A DNA stretch of 64,000 nucleotides. Origin: Lindgomyces ingoldianus. Taxonomy: Eukaryota; Ascomycota; Dothideomycetes; Pleosporales; Lindgomycetaceae. Both the position numbers and the translations under genes were made by a program. The stretch spans positions 314,395 to 378,394 of the forward strand of contig NW_022985179.1 in NCBI RefSeq assembly GCF_010093535.1. Direction: 5' to 3'. Under the pieces are notes generated by a model, which worked only from the letters and a program-made list of their open reading frames with translations, was not told the DNA's origin and did not search any database. Shown piece by piece: positions 22,874-35,140 of the stretch; the stretch's first letter is position 1, and each line of letters opens with the position of its first letter.

Positions 22874-23839
22874 ATGCGCCCCTCCCCTTTAACCCTCCTC
22901 CTAAGCGTTGCCGCGGCGAGTCCACTCACCACCGACCAATCCCAATCCTCCACTCAATGCCCACTTATCTTTGATGGCCGAATTCCCGTCAACCTCACTC
23001 TCTCCTCTTTTGACTCTGCCACAACCTCCCCCTACAGCCCTTCATACGTCAAAGGTGAAAATCTAACCTGGTCCTCCATCCTCCTTCTCCCAAATTCCTC
23101 CACCAGCTACACTCCCTCCCGCTTCGACATCCCGTCTGCCCACAAACCCTTCGAAGTAACAATATCCGATGCGTCGCTATTCCGCTCCGGCCAGGGCCTT
23201 CAACTCGGCTTCCGGCGCGCGGGATTGCTGTTGAGGGATGACAAGAACGAAGTAGGGGGGGATGCGGCGGATAAGGGTGTTGTGACTTTTCATTGGAGTG
23301 TAGCGCAGGATGAGAAGAGAGCGATGAATTTGAGTCACGAGTATATGAATGTTTGGCACGAACGGGCGGATTATGCTGGGAATCAGTTTAGTTTGTTGGC
23401 GGGGGTGGTGTTGGTGCAGGATGGGGGGAATGGAGTGGATACGAAGGCTGAAAGGGAGATGTGGAAGGTTGTGGGGAGGAATAATACGGTTGTGTTTCGG
23501 ACACCTATCCAGTGGGCCGGTTGGGAGAATTGGGCGGTGCAGCTGGATTATGAGAAGAGGTGAGTTACGGGATCATAGGTACAGCATTTGCTAACATATT
23601 GTAGTACTCTCCAGGTCTTCTACTCGGTTGGAAATGATCCATTAAAGTCAGTCACGGACCGAATTCCAAATGATAATTCTGGAGGTGGACAGTTGCAGTT
23701 GGGGATGGCGAAGAAGCCAACGGAGACTAAGACTGTGGTTTGGGATGGGTATCAAGAACCGCTGAACGATAGGACTGAGGGGCAAAAGTATGGAGGTGTG
23801 TTCGTTGAAGATAGTTCTGGGGGCTGTGTTAGCCTTTGA
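22874..23839 (+). CDS. Secreted GH131-family beta-glucanase
   Basis: This is a predicted 306-aa secreted glycoside hydrolase of family 131, whose characterised members have broad beta-1,3/1,6 and beta-1,4 glucanase activity on plant and fungal walls. The signal peptide is MRPSPLTLLLSVAAASPLT, and the start at 22874 sits in CACCATGC context. Family features are CPLIFDGRIPVNLTL, SYVKGENLTWS, QLGFRRAGLLLRDD, VTFHWSV, LSHEYMNVWHERADYAGNQFS, and a C-terminal TLQVFYSVGNDPL, NDNSGGGQLQLG, WDGYQEP, YGGVFVEDSSGGCVSL. There are two exons, 22874-23559 and 23605-23839, with a 45-nt intron (GTGAGT...CTAAC...GTAG). It is full length, with several N-glycosylation sites. It points to a plant-litter or plant-associated lifestyle. 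Confidence 0.92.
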
Positions 23840-24847
23840 AGAAAGTTAGTGCAGTGTATACAGAGTCGGTTTTAGTTCTGTGGTGGCAGAATTGTGGAAT
23901 GGGGTTGACAGCGTATGGTGAGGAATGTCGATTATTACAAAGGGATATTGTATCCGTGAAAACTGTTGCTGGGACTAGGAAAAACGTCACGAGAAAACAG
24001 CCTTCTGTCTAACTGGACCTTCTATTCCATGATAAGCGCCATGCAGTACATAAGAGTAAAGAGAACGGCTGGATGCCAAAGTGACACTTTGCCCGCATTC
24101 CCCTGCTACGACTCTTCACAACTCCGTATTACATGCCATCCCATCGGAAAACCCCAACATCCGGCTTGTGCGTTCTTGGGTGAGGGATTTATCTCACTCT
24201 CCCTCCCTCTCTATGTCTGTCGGCACTTATTCCCAAATTCCGAGCGTTGCGGAAACTACTTACCTAATTCCTGCATAGCGGCATCCGCGTGTGCAGTTTC
24301 GGTTTCATACTCCGCTTGGCTTGGCACGTGAATGCGCAATCTTGGCGCGAGGCGGATTCAAGACTCTGCTGAGACGCGTGGTGGATCCTGGCGGAGCTTG
24401 GCAGAGAAAGCTTGGGCGTCGCGGTAAGCTAGACTTCGGTGAATGGTCAAGCGAGTTGGCGAATTGACAAATCGTCAAACGCAAAGCAGAGCGGATTTAA
24501 TAGATTGTGGATCAGACTGAGGGCTGGGTGGCGTTTGCTGCAAAGACAAGGGAGGGGAGGGGAGAGAGTAAAGGAGAATTTTGATCACGTAGTCGTTACA
24601 TTCCGAGATTCTAGTCTTTTCTACAATACCAACTAAGCTCCAAATCGCCCGAATGCGCCCGCCCGTCCCAGGTGGTTTAGTTATTCCGTGTACTGATGAC
24701 GAAGATGCTGTAATATTGTTGTTGACACCCCAATAAGATCCGACGAAGAAAAAAAGTCATGACCAGTTTGTCACGATACAGCATCCACCACCATTCTTGA
24801 GTCCCCACACGTGCCCTAGAGTTGTATTAAGTCCCCTCTTTTCCACT
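23840..24847. other. Intergenic region between convergent genes
   Basis: No gene is supported in this 1-kb gap. ORFs here are short and lack family features. Confidence 0.45.
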
Positions 24848-25504
24848 TCAGACCTCGGTGATAGCGACAAGAGTCATCTTGGGCGCCTCCGACTCCTCCT
24901 CAACGAGGCTGTCCCTCTTCTGCCTAGCACCACCTGCTGGTGCACCGTTGGCAGCGGAGTTGGCAGGGACGTTGAGACCAGCATTAACAGTGATACCGAC
25001 ACCAGACGCAGGAGTACCGAGTTCGATCTTGGGTGTATCCTTCATCGCTTCGCGGGCGTAGCCCAGAGCTTCACGGAAGCCGGCAATATCACGCTTGATC
25101 CATGCCATAGCTTCTTGGGCGAGAGCGAGGGTCTCTTTGGCGTCGGCTACGGCAGCTTCACGCTTGCCGAAGTGTTCGATAGTTCGGACGTTGGGTGCGG
25201 GGGCGGCGATGTCGCGGGCTTTAGCTGCGGGTTGTTCAGCAGCTTGTTCACCTTCTTGCTGTTGCTGTTCGCCATTTTGCTGTTGTTCTTGTTGTTGCTG
25301 ACCTTGTTGACCTTGCTGCTCACCGCCGTTTGCTGCGGCCCCAGACGCGAGTGTCTCCATCAGTCGCGATGCGCTTTCCGTCGATCCCAGTGAGATTTCA
25401 CCATCACCGACTACCAGGGCGGGTGAGTATGCGCCAAGGTTGATGTTGAGTGGGACGGCGGAGACGGCTGCCACGAGCAGGATGATAACGTTCTGAGGAA
25501 GCAT
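24848..25504 (-). CDS. Secreted Gln-rich protein with dibasic (Kex2-type) sites
   Basis: A single-exon 218-aa protein starting at the ATG at 25504. The signal peptide is MLPQNVIILLVAAVSA. It is followed by NINLGAYSPALVVGDGEIS, a block that I have the impression recurs in fungal secreted proteins of unknown function, though I cannot name a family. A Gln/Glu/Gly-rich low-complexity segment lies at about residues 60-92. Three Lys-Arg sites (HFGKREAAV, WIKRDIAG, RQKRDSLV) divide the C-terminal half into segments of roughly 25-70 residues, as expected for Kex2 processing in the late Golgi. There are no cysteines. It could be a precursor of secreted peptides or simply a Kex2-processed structural protein. 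It converges on GH131. Confidence 0.75.
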   Translation of the reverse strand: MLPQNVIILLVAAVSAVPLNINLGAYSPALVVGDGEISLGSTESASRLMETLASGAAANGGEQQGQQGQQQQEQQQNGEQQQQEGEQAAEQPAAKARDIAAPAPNVRTIEHFGKREAAVADAKETLALAQEAMAWIKRDIAGFREALGYAREAMKDTPKIELGTPASGVGITVNAGLNVPANSAANGAPAGGARQKRDSLVEEESEAPKMTLVAITEV

Positions 25505-27564
25505 TTTGTCGGTGGGGTTTGATTGAATTATAGACTTTCAAATACGATTCGGTTGATTGGAGCGAAGGTTGTAGAAAAAAAAGAGAATCGAACGGAGCGA
25601 ATACGTGATCTAAAATAAAAGGCAAGAAAGTCTATCGCCCGGCGACAGAAAGCTATGATTATGATATAATCGGTAGAAGTGAAAGTGAGTGGCCGGCCTA
25701 CAAAGAAGAAGTTCAAAGCAGTGGATTCGACTGGCCTTTTATGGGGCTTGAAGCCATGAGAGGATCAATCTTCACTCAGAGCCCCCGCCAAGCCAGTCCC
25801 GCTGTTTTAAGGCGAGGTTGAAACTTCTGTGATGCTGGGCCAAGAAGAGGCAAGACTAGCATGGCAGACATCCCAAATCTTTGCCGTGGTGCACACCGCC
25901 AAGTGAGTATCGCCGCTTTTGAGCCCAGGTCGAAACTTCTGTGATGCCGAGCCAAGCAATGTAAAGCCTGTCTTGAGAGAGGCCTGCCTTGGATGGACAT
26001 GGGGGAGGCCCGTGCACGTGGCATCGATACGTCTTGGCCTGGAGTCCAAAGGGGTTGCCTGTTGCAGCCAAGAGACTTCAGCACTTCGGGCTGCACCTCT
26101 TGTCACATTGATTCTCGAAGGTGAGGGAACTGGATGCGGCCGCGATGAGGTGGTTGGAATGTTTGTTTCTGATTGCAGCGGCTAAAGCCTTAGTCGAGCC
26201 GCCAAATGGGTTTGTATGGAGCCTCTTCATGAGCATCTCCGACGTCTAGTTTGTGGAGATATCTGCAAGTGTCAGTACATCTGACAGCGGCACGAAGCAT
26301 ACAAGGTCATACTAGGCAATGCTTAAAGCCGCATGCGGATCCTTCCACGAGGCTTGAGATGCCAAGTGCGTCAATTAGACGGAAAGAATTACGTGAAGAA
26401 TCACTGGGCAGAGGCGCATTTTGCGACCGGATTGCCAAAATCTAGCGACCACCTTAGGCAAGGACGCGTGAACAACGGAGTAGGGGATTTCTTGGCGGGA
26501 TGTCTCCGGGGGGAACGTTCGTCGTTCTGGACCCCCAGGACGCCGAGCTGGGCGCTTTGAGCTTCACATGGAGAAGCTTCGCACGAGACGGTGGGCGTGT
26601 TGGCCAAGTGAATCGGCGAGAAGCTTCGGCGGCGAAGAAGAGTGCGTATTTGGGTTTTGAAGTTTGAGGTCTCGCCTGTTAAGGCAGAGAGGTCTTGGCT
26701 CCGCCCCAAAAGGTCCTCAGTTCCGGCAAAGGTGCGACGAAATGTTTCTTGGCCCTCCGCTCGTCGGCGCCCATCGAGCGGGAGTTTACCGAATCAAGAT
26801 TCAACGCATGTATCAACAATGCGCTCAGACTTTCGAAGAGCGAACGTGCGTATGCACACAGCTTACGTGGTCTATACCACCGTGCTCGAGGGTGTCTCAG
26901 CGGAGAGATAACATTTATTTGAGGACATCGGACAAGACTCTGGGCGCGTATGCAGATGCAATAGAACCGATACCCGATGGTATGTCGCATGTGTGATTGG
27001 CGGAGGGAGCAAGGGAAGCTGTGAGAGATATCAGGAAGCCGAAAGCCCATTCTCCGCAGGATTGAAATTCCGACCCGAGCGGTTCTCCTGGATTTTCAGG
27101 AGAATGAAGAAGTGCACTTGGCAAAAGAGGAGGTGCTCACTGTGTTGCTTGGGTGGAAAGTAATCCTACTTGGATTAAAGCTCCTTCCCGAAGCTGGACC
27201 TCCCGATGAATGCTTGCCGAAAGGAACCAAGGTTATGTTGCTCTATGATTTGAACCACTGACCGAATGCAAGCTCTAGGTTCGGCGTGTGGTCTCAGACC
27301 CAGAAGGCACTACATGGAGCACATCAGGTCAGTCCCACAGCCCACTTCTCCGAAGACCCCTCTTCCTCACGATTCATCGGTGTTTGGTGATGGTAGTGGA
27401 AAAGCTAAGAATTAGCGGAGACACCACACAGTTCAATTCAATTCAATACCCTCTATGTGCATTCCTACCATAGCACTCATTCTTCCTAGCCCAATCTTGC
27501 AAAAGTTTGGTCATTATTTATCGATTCGGACGGACGACACTCCTATGCGTTCTCCTGTGAGTGT
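25505..27564. other. Two-kilobase gene-poor region with a short direct duplication
   Basis: Apart from the duplication at 25785-25950 I find no gene, transposon domain or repeat. Several overlapping ORFs of 60-120 codons on both strands have biased composition and no recognisable features. Confidence 0.4.
25785..25950. repeat. Diverged tandem duplication, about 112-bp spacing
   Basis: GAAACTTCTGTGATGC occurs at 25820-25835 and again at 25932-25947. Similar flanks (CCGCCAAG upstream, GCCAAG downstream) surround both copies. The matched segments are about 50 bp and the spacing is 112 bp. They may be a decayed tandem repeat or remnants of a mobile element. Confidence 0.6.
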
Positions 27565-28300
27565 CTAGTCACATTTCTCCAAATCGTAAGTCAAAATTTG
27601 CTGAAAACGATAGTAGGAGTCGTAGCCGGTTGCTCCTCGAATCTGGGGTATTCCTGCTCCCTTACTTTCGATGGTCACCTCTGTCCTGATTTTGATAACC
27701 TTATCATTTCCACAACCTGTCTTCCACTTCTTCGACGGAATGGCAGATGTGGCAGTCGTTCCACTTGTGGCGTTTAGAGAATCGAGTGGGCCATCAACGC
27801 GAATCGTGTCCGTGGACTAGACTTATAAGCAAGAAATCGAATGGCGGGAAAATGATAGGAGCCAACCTCGTTTCCTTCCGGAAGGTAGTAGGTAGTCTTC
27901 CATATGGCCAATGTACCTGCTGGTAGCAGGTAGCGAGCCGTGAATGAGGTCCCATTCTTGTCAGTATTGCTCACGCGGTATCCAGTAGCATTCACGAACT
28001 TCCATTCATGATGAGACCACCGAGTTCGACCAGCTGGACTTCTTTCTGAAAAGACAGCGGCGCTCATGGTGGACGGCAGATTCAGTGCGTACCGGAAGAT
28101 GCATCTGTTTGTTCAGGATCATCCACACGCGCAGCCCACACATAATCGACCACCCAGGTGTGGCAATTGGAGCTCTCGATATGACAGCCTGGGCCATGCA
28201 ACTAGCGAGGAATAATAGTCGTATCGTTTGGAGGGAAAATGATCTTGCCAAAATAATGGCCGGTGAAGGTAGAGAGAGCGAAGATGGTATGAAACTTCAT
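27565..28300 (-). pseudogene. Decaying small secreted protein gene
   Basis: The 3' half is coherent. Exon 27867-28067 and beyond (TRWSHHEWKFVNATGYRVSN, then GTSFTARYLLPAGTLAIW) joins, after a 50-nt intron (27817-27866, GTTGGC...TCTAG), to a last exon 27816-27565 (KWKTGCGNDKVIKIRTEVTI ... LEKCD stop). Upstream, an ATG at 28300 opens MKFHTIFALSTFTG, like a signal peptide, and a Cys-containing stretch (GCHIESSNCHTWVVDYVWAA). That frame has a TAG at 28202-28204 (CAG in RIP context would restore Gln) and is one base out of phase with FRYALNLPST near 28080. Alternatively a 49-nt intron could join a different upstream frame. I favour a gene broken by RIP-like mutation near the AT-rich border. The family is unknown. 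Confidence 0.5.
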
Positions 28301-29290
28301 GGCGTCGATATAGACATCAGGTACGTATATAACCTGCCTTTTCAATCTCCGAGTGAGGGCTAATAACTTAAGTCGTCTTCGAAGGACACAGCCATTTAAA
28401 TACTACCCAAGGATTCGACATCTCGATACTTAGGCAATCCAGACAATACGAACATAATAGTACTCCATAATGTAATGCTTAAAGGCCAGTTTCTATGACT
28501 GCTGAAATCGCACAATTATGCGTAGCTGTTGTCTTCATCCTAGGAAGACATGCGGAGATAGGCCTCCGCTATCGTGCAGTACAAATTTTGTATAGACGCG
28601 AGAGGAGACCAGTCTAAGACTTTCCCCGCAAGAGTTTTAATGAAGGAACCGGAACTGACCACCTTCAGTGTTCTGTCGTCGCGACGCAAATAAAAAGCAA
28701 CTTGAAGTCAACGAATAGAGCTGACTTGCTCTAGAGAATTAACATTCCAGTTCCGTTCCATATTCAAAGCTTAGGTTTAGCCCTAGGTTGGATACGGGGC
28801 CAATAATGAAGCCGAATTCCTCTCGTTTAGCCTAGGACCAGAGGGGTGAGCATTCCATTCAGATTAGTGCCTTGGTCATGGTAGTGAAGTCAAATAATTC
28901 CCCCGCTCATCTAACTCATCTAGAGTGATGACCATGCATGCGTTGGAGGAGCATACAGATGTCGAACCATAGAATGACGACAGACATTGGGCCCGGAGCA
29001 CATTCGAGTACACCCAATCTCATGTCGATTGGTGGCACTGCCGAGATGTAAAGCGTGATACATTAGGAAGAACTCTAACCAGAGAAGAAACAAATAGCGT
29101 TCAAATCCCTCGTTAAGCTTTGCAAGTGCTGAGCTCTGAGATTAGAAAAATACAGAATGCATCCGCCGCTCCCAAAAAGTCTGTGCGTAGCCGCTGACCG
29201 CCAAGCTCTGGCGGGGCACCGCGGTGTCATCAAATATTACACTATCTCTACCGCCAAGCCCTCTCTCCTATTGGTCCAGATATAAGCCGG
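28301..29290. other. Gene-free transition to AT-rich DNA
   Basis: Ordinary base composition but no gene was recognised. The border to RIP-degraded DNA is sharp, near 29290. Confidence 0.5.
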
Positions 29291-31243
29291 CTATTAATTT
29301 AATTAGTAGAAAATTAGTAACTAAAAAGCCGCGTTACTGTTTGTTTTTAAGCTTTAAGTAATTATTCTCCTATGCTACATGCTTAATCTAGTCTTCTTTT
29401 TTTCCTATCATAATTAACTACTGCACAGTTAGGGGTGTAAAAATCACTTCTACAGTGTAATTTTTCCTGCTAAATGTAATTAGCTCTGCTAAGACCTTCT
29501 AAGCAAAGCCTGCTACAGGCAAAAAAGGGGTTCTAGAGAATCTCCCCCTAGTTAAGCAAAATAGTAGTGCAACTTTAGGCTTTAGCTTTACATCTACTCT
29601 AACTTATTCTAATCTTTCCTAACTAGACATTATCTACTTTAATACTTTTGCAGCCTTAGTTAACCTTACTTTATAATAATAATAAGTTATAGTAAGCTAC
29701 TATATTATAGCTATCTATAATGTATATAAGTGTATTAGGTTATTCTATGTTATCTACTAACCTCTATAAAGAATTGTAAAGGCCTTAAAATTACACCTAA
29801 CATAATATTAGCCTAATATAAAACACTTTTAACTATTTTTTTTTTCTTTAAGCTATAAAGCTATACTAATTATATTAAAATTAAAAGCATATTTGCATAC
29901 TATAAACTATTATATAGAAGGTAAAGGCTTAAAAGTGTTCTATTACTTAAAATAATAAGTTTAGATAGCTTAAATTTTTTTTTATATAAAATTTTTTCTT
30001 AGAGGTTTTTAGCCTAATTAAGTTCTTTTTTAAACTTAATAAGAACACTATTTTAGAAAAAGTTATACTTTTAAAGACTCTAAAAAAATAAATTTATTTA
30101 GTGTAGCATAGGCCTTACTGCGCTTTATTTTAATAAGTAAGATTTTAATCTACTTAAAGTTAATCTATCTCTAATCTGCTTTAACTTTTTTTAATTAGTA
30201 CCTTTCTCTTTTAACCTATCCTCTTTTTTTTATTATACAGTGTTATCCCTTTATATTATTACTATATAGACTTATTGCCTACTTTCTGCTTAGTCTATAA
30301 TAACTACAGACCTTTCTCTAACTTCTTTACTAATAAAGTTAGAGCTTTTTATTACTAGTGCAACAGGTATAGCTGTGCAGTATGTTGCTTTATTATAATT
30401 ATTATATTCTTTAGCGCTTATATCTAGTTTTATTTAGGCGTGTTAGCTATTAGCTAATGTTAACTCTAATGTATAACTCTTAAAACATGTTTAAGCTCGC
30501 GCTACTACAGTCTAATTAGGTCTATGCTAGGGCTAACCTGCACATGCTAGGCGTGACACTGCATTAAGCAGAACGCTAGTGCTTAATTAATTATTTTATA
30601 CATATTAAAACCTTTTTAAAACTTTTACACTTTTCTTTACTTTTTCTACACTATCTATTTAGATCTATTATAATATATAATTAACTTTTTCTAAGTTTTT
30701 TACACTAACTTCTACTCCTTCTACGCTGTCTATATATATATATTATTATAATATATAGCTAACTTTATAAAGACTTGTTTAATCTCTACCCTCTTAACAC
30801 ACTCTAGATTAGCCTACTTTATCTCTATCTATGTGTAGAGATTAGGAGCAACTAAGGGCTAGTCTCTTATAAGATAATTTACTAAAGGCATATATTATTA
30901 CTACTATAAACTATATTACTCCTATTAACTTTAGTTTAATACAGAATTCTATAAGTAGCTATTCTAACTATAGTGCTTTTTACTAGCTTAAGAAGCAGGT
31001 TAATAAGAGTTAGGCAGATTCTCCTTAGTACTCTATATATTGCCTAATAGGTGATATTAACTTTTTAACTTTTCTAGATCTACCTCTATTCTTGCATTAT
31101 CTTTTGCAGGGTAGGCACCTACTTAGTAGATTCTTTTAAAAGCATCTTTAATTATATAACATAGCCTTAGCTTTTATGTTAGCTAACTATAAACAAATAA
31201 ATTAAAGTGCGTGTAGTATAAGCATAAAAGTTTTTTAAATTAT
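29291..31243. other. AT-rich RIP-degraded DNA preceding Helitron
   Basis: Saturated with TAA/TAG on both strands. It may contain the Helitron 5' part, but the terminal TC could not be fixed by eye. Confidence 0.5.
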
Positions 31244-34200
31244 AAAGAAGATGTACTATATGCACAGCTTATTAGAGCCTGCTAAGGGGGACGTTCTCTT
31301 CTACGCACAGCTGTACTTTTACAATCCTGCCTAGGCTAACAGTGCGCGTATAGAGCATTAGGCTAATAGTAGTCTTAATCTAACTATACTTACGCAGCTG
31401 CTACAAATAGTTAAGACAGATTATAATAATTCTTAGATTAAGATATATAAAACTGCACATAAGTAGTTGCAGTAAGCTTATAAGTAAAATAAGAAATTAT
31501 AGATTACTCTTAATTTATAACTATAGTTAATTATGCAGGCTAGGGCTAATTAATGTTAAAAAAACTTGCCTATTGCTAAGAAAATTACTACTCTAGTCTA
31601 TAATAAGCTAGTTAAAAATTATAACTAAGATCTTATTTTTTACTACTAACTTAGCTTTAATTTAAGACACTGCTAGTCTCTATACTAAAAAATTAAACAT
31701 ATACATGCAGTATATTAGCCTCTCTACTACATTTTAATGTTTCTATAGGGTACCCTTAGGTTTTACTATAGTTTACAGCTGCGTACTTTACGCATGTCTT
31801 ACACCTAGGATACTCTAACTAATTCTAAGTATTACTAGTTCTACTTATTTTCCTAGTGTAGCAGTCTTATTATGCCTTTTAATTATAGTCTATTATTCTA
31901 GCAATTTGTTGTTAACTGCTAGGCTTAGTGTAAACAAAGGAAGTTATAGTAGATTGCAGTAAATTAAAGACAGTTATGTGCTAATCTATATTAAAGAGTG
32001 CGTAATGCATTAGATTAAAATAACTTTTAGGCTAATTTAGTTAGAATTTAGACTGTTTTTTTTTTAAGTTACATTAGCAGTAGTTACTTTATTACATAGT
32101 GTTATTAAAACTTTATAGCTATTATTTAAAAGCTTAGTTAACTTACTTTATTTATTACTTTTACTGCTAATCCTAAATAGCTAGAGTTAGAGCAGGAGAT
32201 TAGTACGTTCTTTTAGCTATTAGATTAGCTAGATCTAGTCGCGCGCGTTTTTAAGCTGCGTTTTAACTCCCTCCTTGCAGACCTCTAGACTAACTATGTA
32301 TTTAGCTAGTATACTAGTATTATATATACTATTAAGTACTAGAAGTAGAGTTTACTTTATGCTTACATTCTACTTTTTTTATGTTATAATTACTATAATT
32401 AGTTCCTTAATCTAAACTTTATTAATTAGGTTATATAAGCTAAGCTTTTTATAAAGGCTTAAGATCTAAATAAAGTCTTAAGTAACATTATTAAAACTAC
32501 TATAGTTTATAGGCTATATAGAACCTTAAATCCTAGCATGCCCTATATGCAGACTACAGAGCGTTCTCTCTAAGCAACCTGTTAGAAGCAATTCCTAAAG
32601 GAATACGCTAATAAGACTCTAGTTAGTAGAAATAGTTATCTTATATATTAGCATTAACCTAGTTTAACTTAGGTTATAAAGTGTTATAGTTAAGATGTTA
32701 TAGTTAATAATTGCTAAGTAGTGCCTTATAGTTTATACCTTTTATGTAAGTATAACACACATGTTAACGTAGAGGTCTGTGCCTTTATAAAGTTAGTTAA
32801 ATATATACATAAGTATATCTATAAGGGCACTAATTAGGTTGTTATCTGTATCTAGTAAAAGGACAAGGTTGCCTAGTATCTAAACATGCGCTATATTAGA
32901 CTAACTAAGGCTGTTTAGCAATTAATAAAGTTTAAAGTTTATAAAAAAAAGCCTTCTGTTATTTAATTAGCAGTGCATTTACTAGAATAGCATATAGTCA
33001 CCTTTTATAATAAGGACAGTGCTAAATAGGTGGAGATTGCAGTTAAATAGAAAAAATTATTATTAATAAGATAGTTAGAGTATAATGCCCTTTATATAGA
33101 TAAGCGTAATCTTCTTTACTAGAACTTTTTAACCTAGTATTATTAAAATCTAGGGAAAGATAGTAGTAAATAGACTTAGTTCTAACATAATTAGTACTTT
33201 ATTAGTTGTGTCTACTTTTATAGTTTTTTCTTTAAAGAGCGTTTCTATCTTAGGATGCTTTTTACGTAAATCCTAGGCGCAATTAGTTTTAAACATCTTT
33301 ATATAGTTAATAGTTAGATCTAACCTACTTTTAAAAACGCCTATTTAGCTTTTAATCTCTTAGTTAAGAATAAATTATAGTAGTATATATTTTTTAAGCT
33401 TTAGCATTTAGCACTTACTTTTAAGTTATGTTGTGTCTTCCTCTAAGCCCTAGTCTTTAGAAATGTAGGTAATTTTATAGTGTTATAGAATAAGTTCTTC
33501 TAACATTTATCTAATAACCTGCCCCTCTGCTTAGAACAAATAGTGTTGCCCCCTAGTATTACTAATTCTATAAAAGATCTATGCCTGTAGCTAATTAACT
33601 AGGCTATGCTTAAGTTATTTAGAAAAAACCTTTCTAATTTTAACATGCCTATGCTACAAAGATATTAGGTGCAGGAGGCTGTTAATTTATTAGTTGCTAA
33701 GCAGCTTAATTATAACACTATAGAGTAGAATCTTAATTATACTAATGCATATAATAAGCTAAATAAGGCCTAACTAAAAGTTTTTTATACTATTACTTAG
33801 TTTATCTTTACTATGCTGTAATTTAGTTGCTACTTTATTTAGGGCCCTAGTAGAACTAGAAAGACCTTTTTATATAAGACTATTTACACTTATCTTTAGA
33901 CCTAACATAAGATTATTTTGTGCGTAGCATTATCTAGCATTGCTGCGCTCCTCCTTTCTAGCAGCTGCACTGCTTATTATTAGTTTAAGATACTTATTAA
34001 TATTAAAGACAAATCTACCTGCTTTATGCGTGTAGACTCTCCTGCTGCAGACCTTATTTGTTAGACAGATTTAATTATATAGGATAAAGTCCTAATGCAG
34101 CACTAGTACTACTTTAAAGCAGTTAACTGTACACTGTAAAATATTATAAAGAACAACTCCTTATTTAGAGGTATTCTAGTGCTGTTAGAAGGGGACTTTG

Positions 34201-35140
34201 CCTAGATCCTTTCTATTATTTTGCGCAGTAGGAGGTTACAGACTGTATAAGCCTACCTTTAGAACTTCTATTTATAGCTATACTTTACTATTCTACAGCT
34301 AACAGAGAATATAAGGATAAAGTAGGGACCTGCTAACTAAGAATATGCTTAGTAGATATTAGACTTAGCTAGGCGTAATAAAAAGTCTATTGCGCTTCTT
34401 TCTAAAATCTAGCAGTTTTAGTCTATATCTGCATTCTATTTCTATATTTATCTACTTAATCTACTTTAGAAACTTACTAACCTAGAAGTCTATACTTCTT
34501 TATTAAAGTAAAGGTGTATATTAGTAGTCTAGAATAACACTATTAATTCTTTAAATAACTTTTTATTTAAGTGCTTTAAAGGTGTTACAACAGAATTCTA
34601 CTTTACTAATAAGGTCTACTAATCTTTTTTAAACAGAATTAATTAACTACTAGAGGACCTACTTTAGAGCTTTAATCTACCTAGCCTCCCTCTATTTACT
34701 CTATAACTAAAGGTTAGTGTTTTTATTATGCTCTTACATAATTTAGATCTAGAGTAAGGATTGTGTAACAGCACACGTCTTGTAGTTACTGCTGTTAGCT
34801 AGACAGCGCCTTTCTTTATTAGTAGGATACTTAGCAGTAAGTTTAATAGTTAGATCTAAATAATTACACGTGTAAAGTTAGTGTCTAAGAATAATAATGC
34901 CTTACTCTTTTTAATTATTTAGTATTAGATTCTAGTTTAACTCTGTTTTACTATGTCTATTAACAAGTTGTAAGGTTAGTTGCTTAAGATTATTAGTGTT
35001 AACCTATAACATCCTATCTTTACCTATAGCTAGTTATATGTAGCCCTTTTATGTGTTACTACTATATCTAGCATCTCTATTCTAATTCTGCCTAGTTTAA
35101 TAGGCAAAGTAGTTAATATTATGTATTTTAAGGTTATTTT
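31244..35140 (+). mobile_element. Helitron (Rep/PIF1 helicase), RIP-mutated
   Basis: Reading on the plus strand through stop codons that stand for Gln/Trp recovers an almost complete Helitron protein. An N-terminal AQLYFYNPAQ-type start lies near 31300. The rolling-circle nuclease site reads SLLYAYILLF near 32350-32375, where active elements have GLPHAHILL; both His codons became Tyr (32358-32360 and 32364-32366). The Rep continuation KYIHKYIYKGTNQVV is near 32795-32845. The helicase P-loop FIQGPSRTRKTFLYKTI is near 33832-33885 (consensus GPGGTGKT). Later helicase motifs LEGDFAQ (about 34190) and SINKLQGQ (about 34955) follow. These are family knowledge applied to a degraded sequence. Ends (5' TC, 3' hairpin-CTRR) were not located, so the span is the protein-homologous part only. 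Confidence 0.85.

Noticed and set aside
26401..27124. Cluster of overlapping 60-120 codon ORFs on both strands
   Set aside because: The ORFs overlap in several frames with no recognisable motif, typical of GC-richer non-coding DNA.
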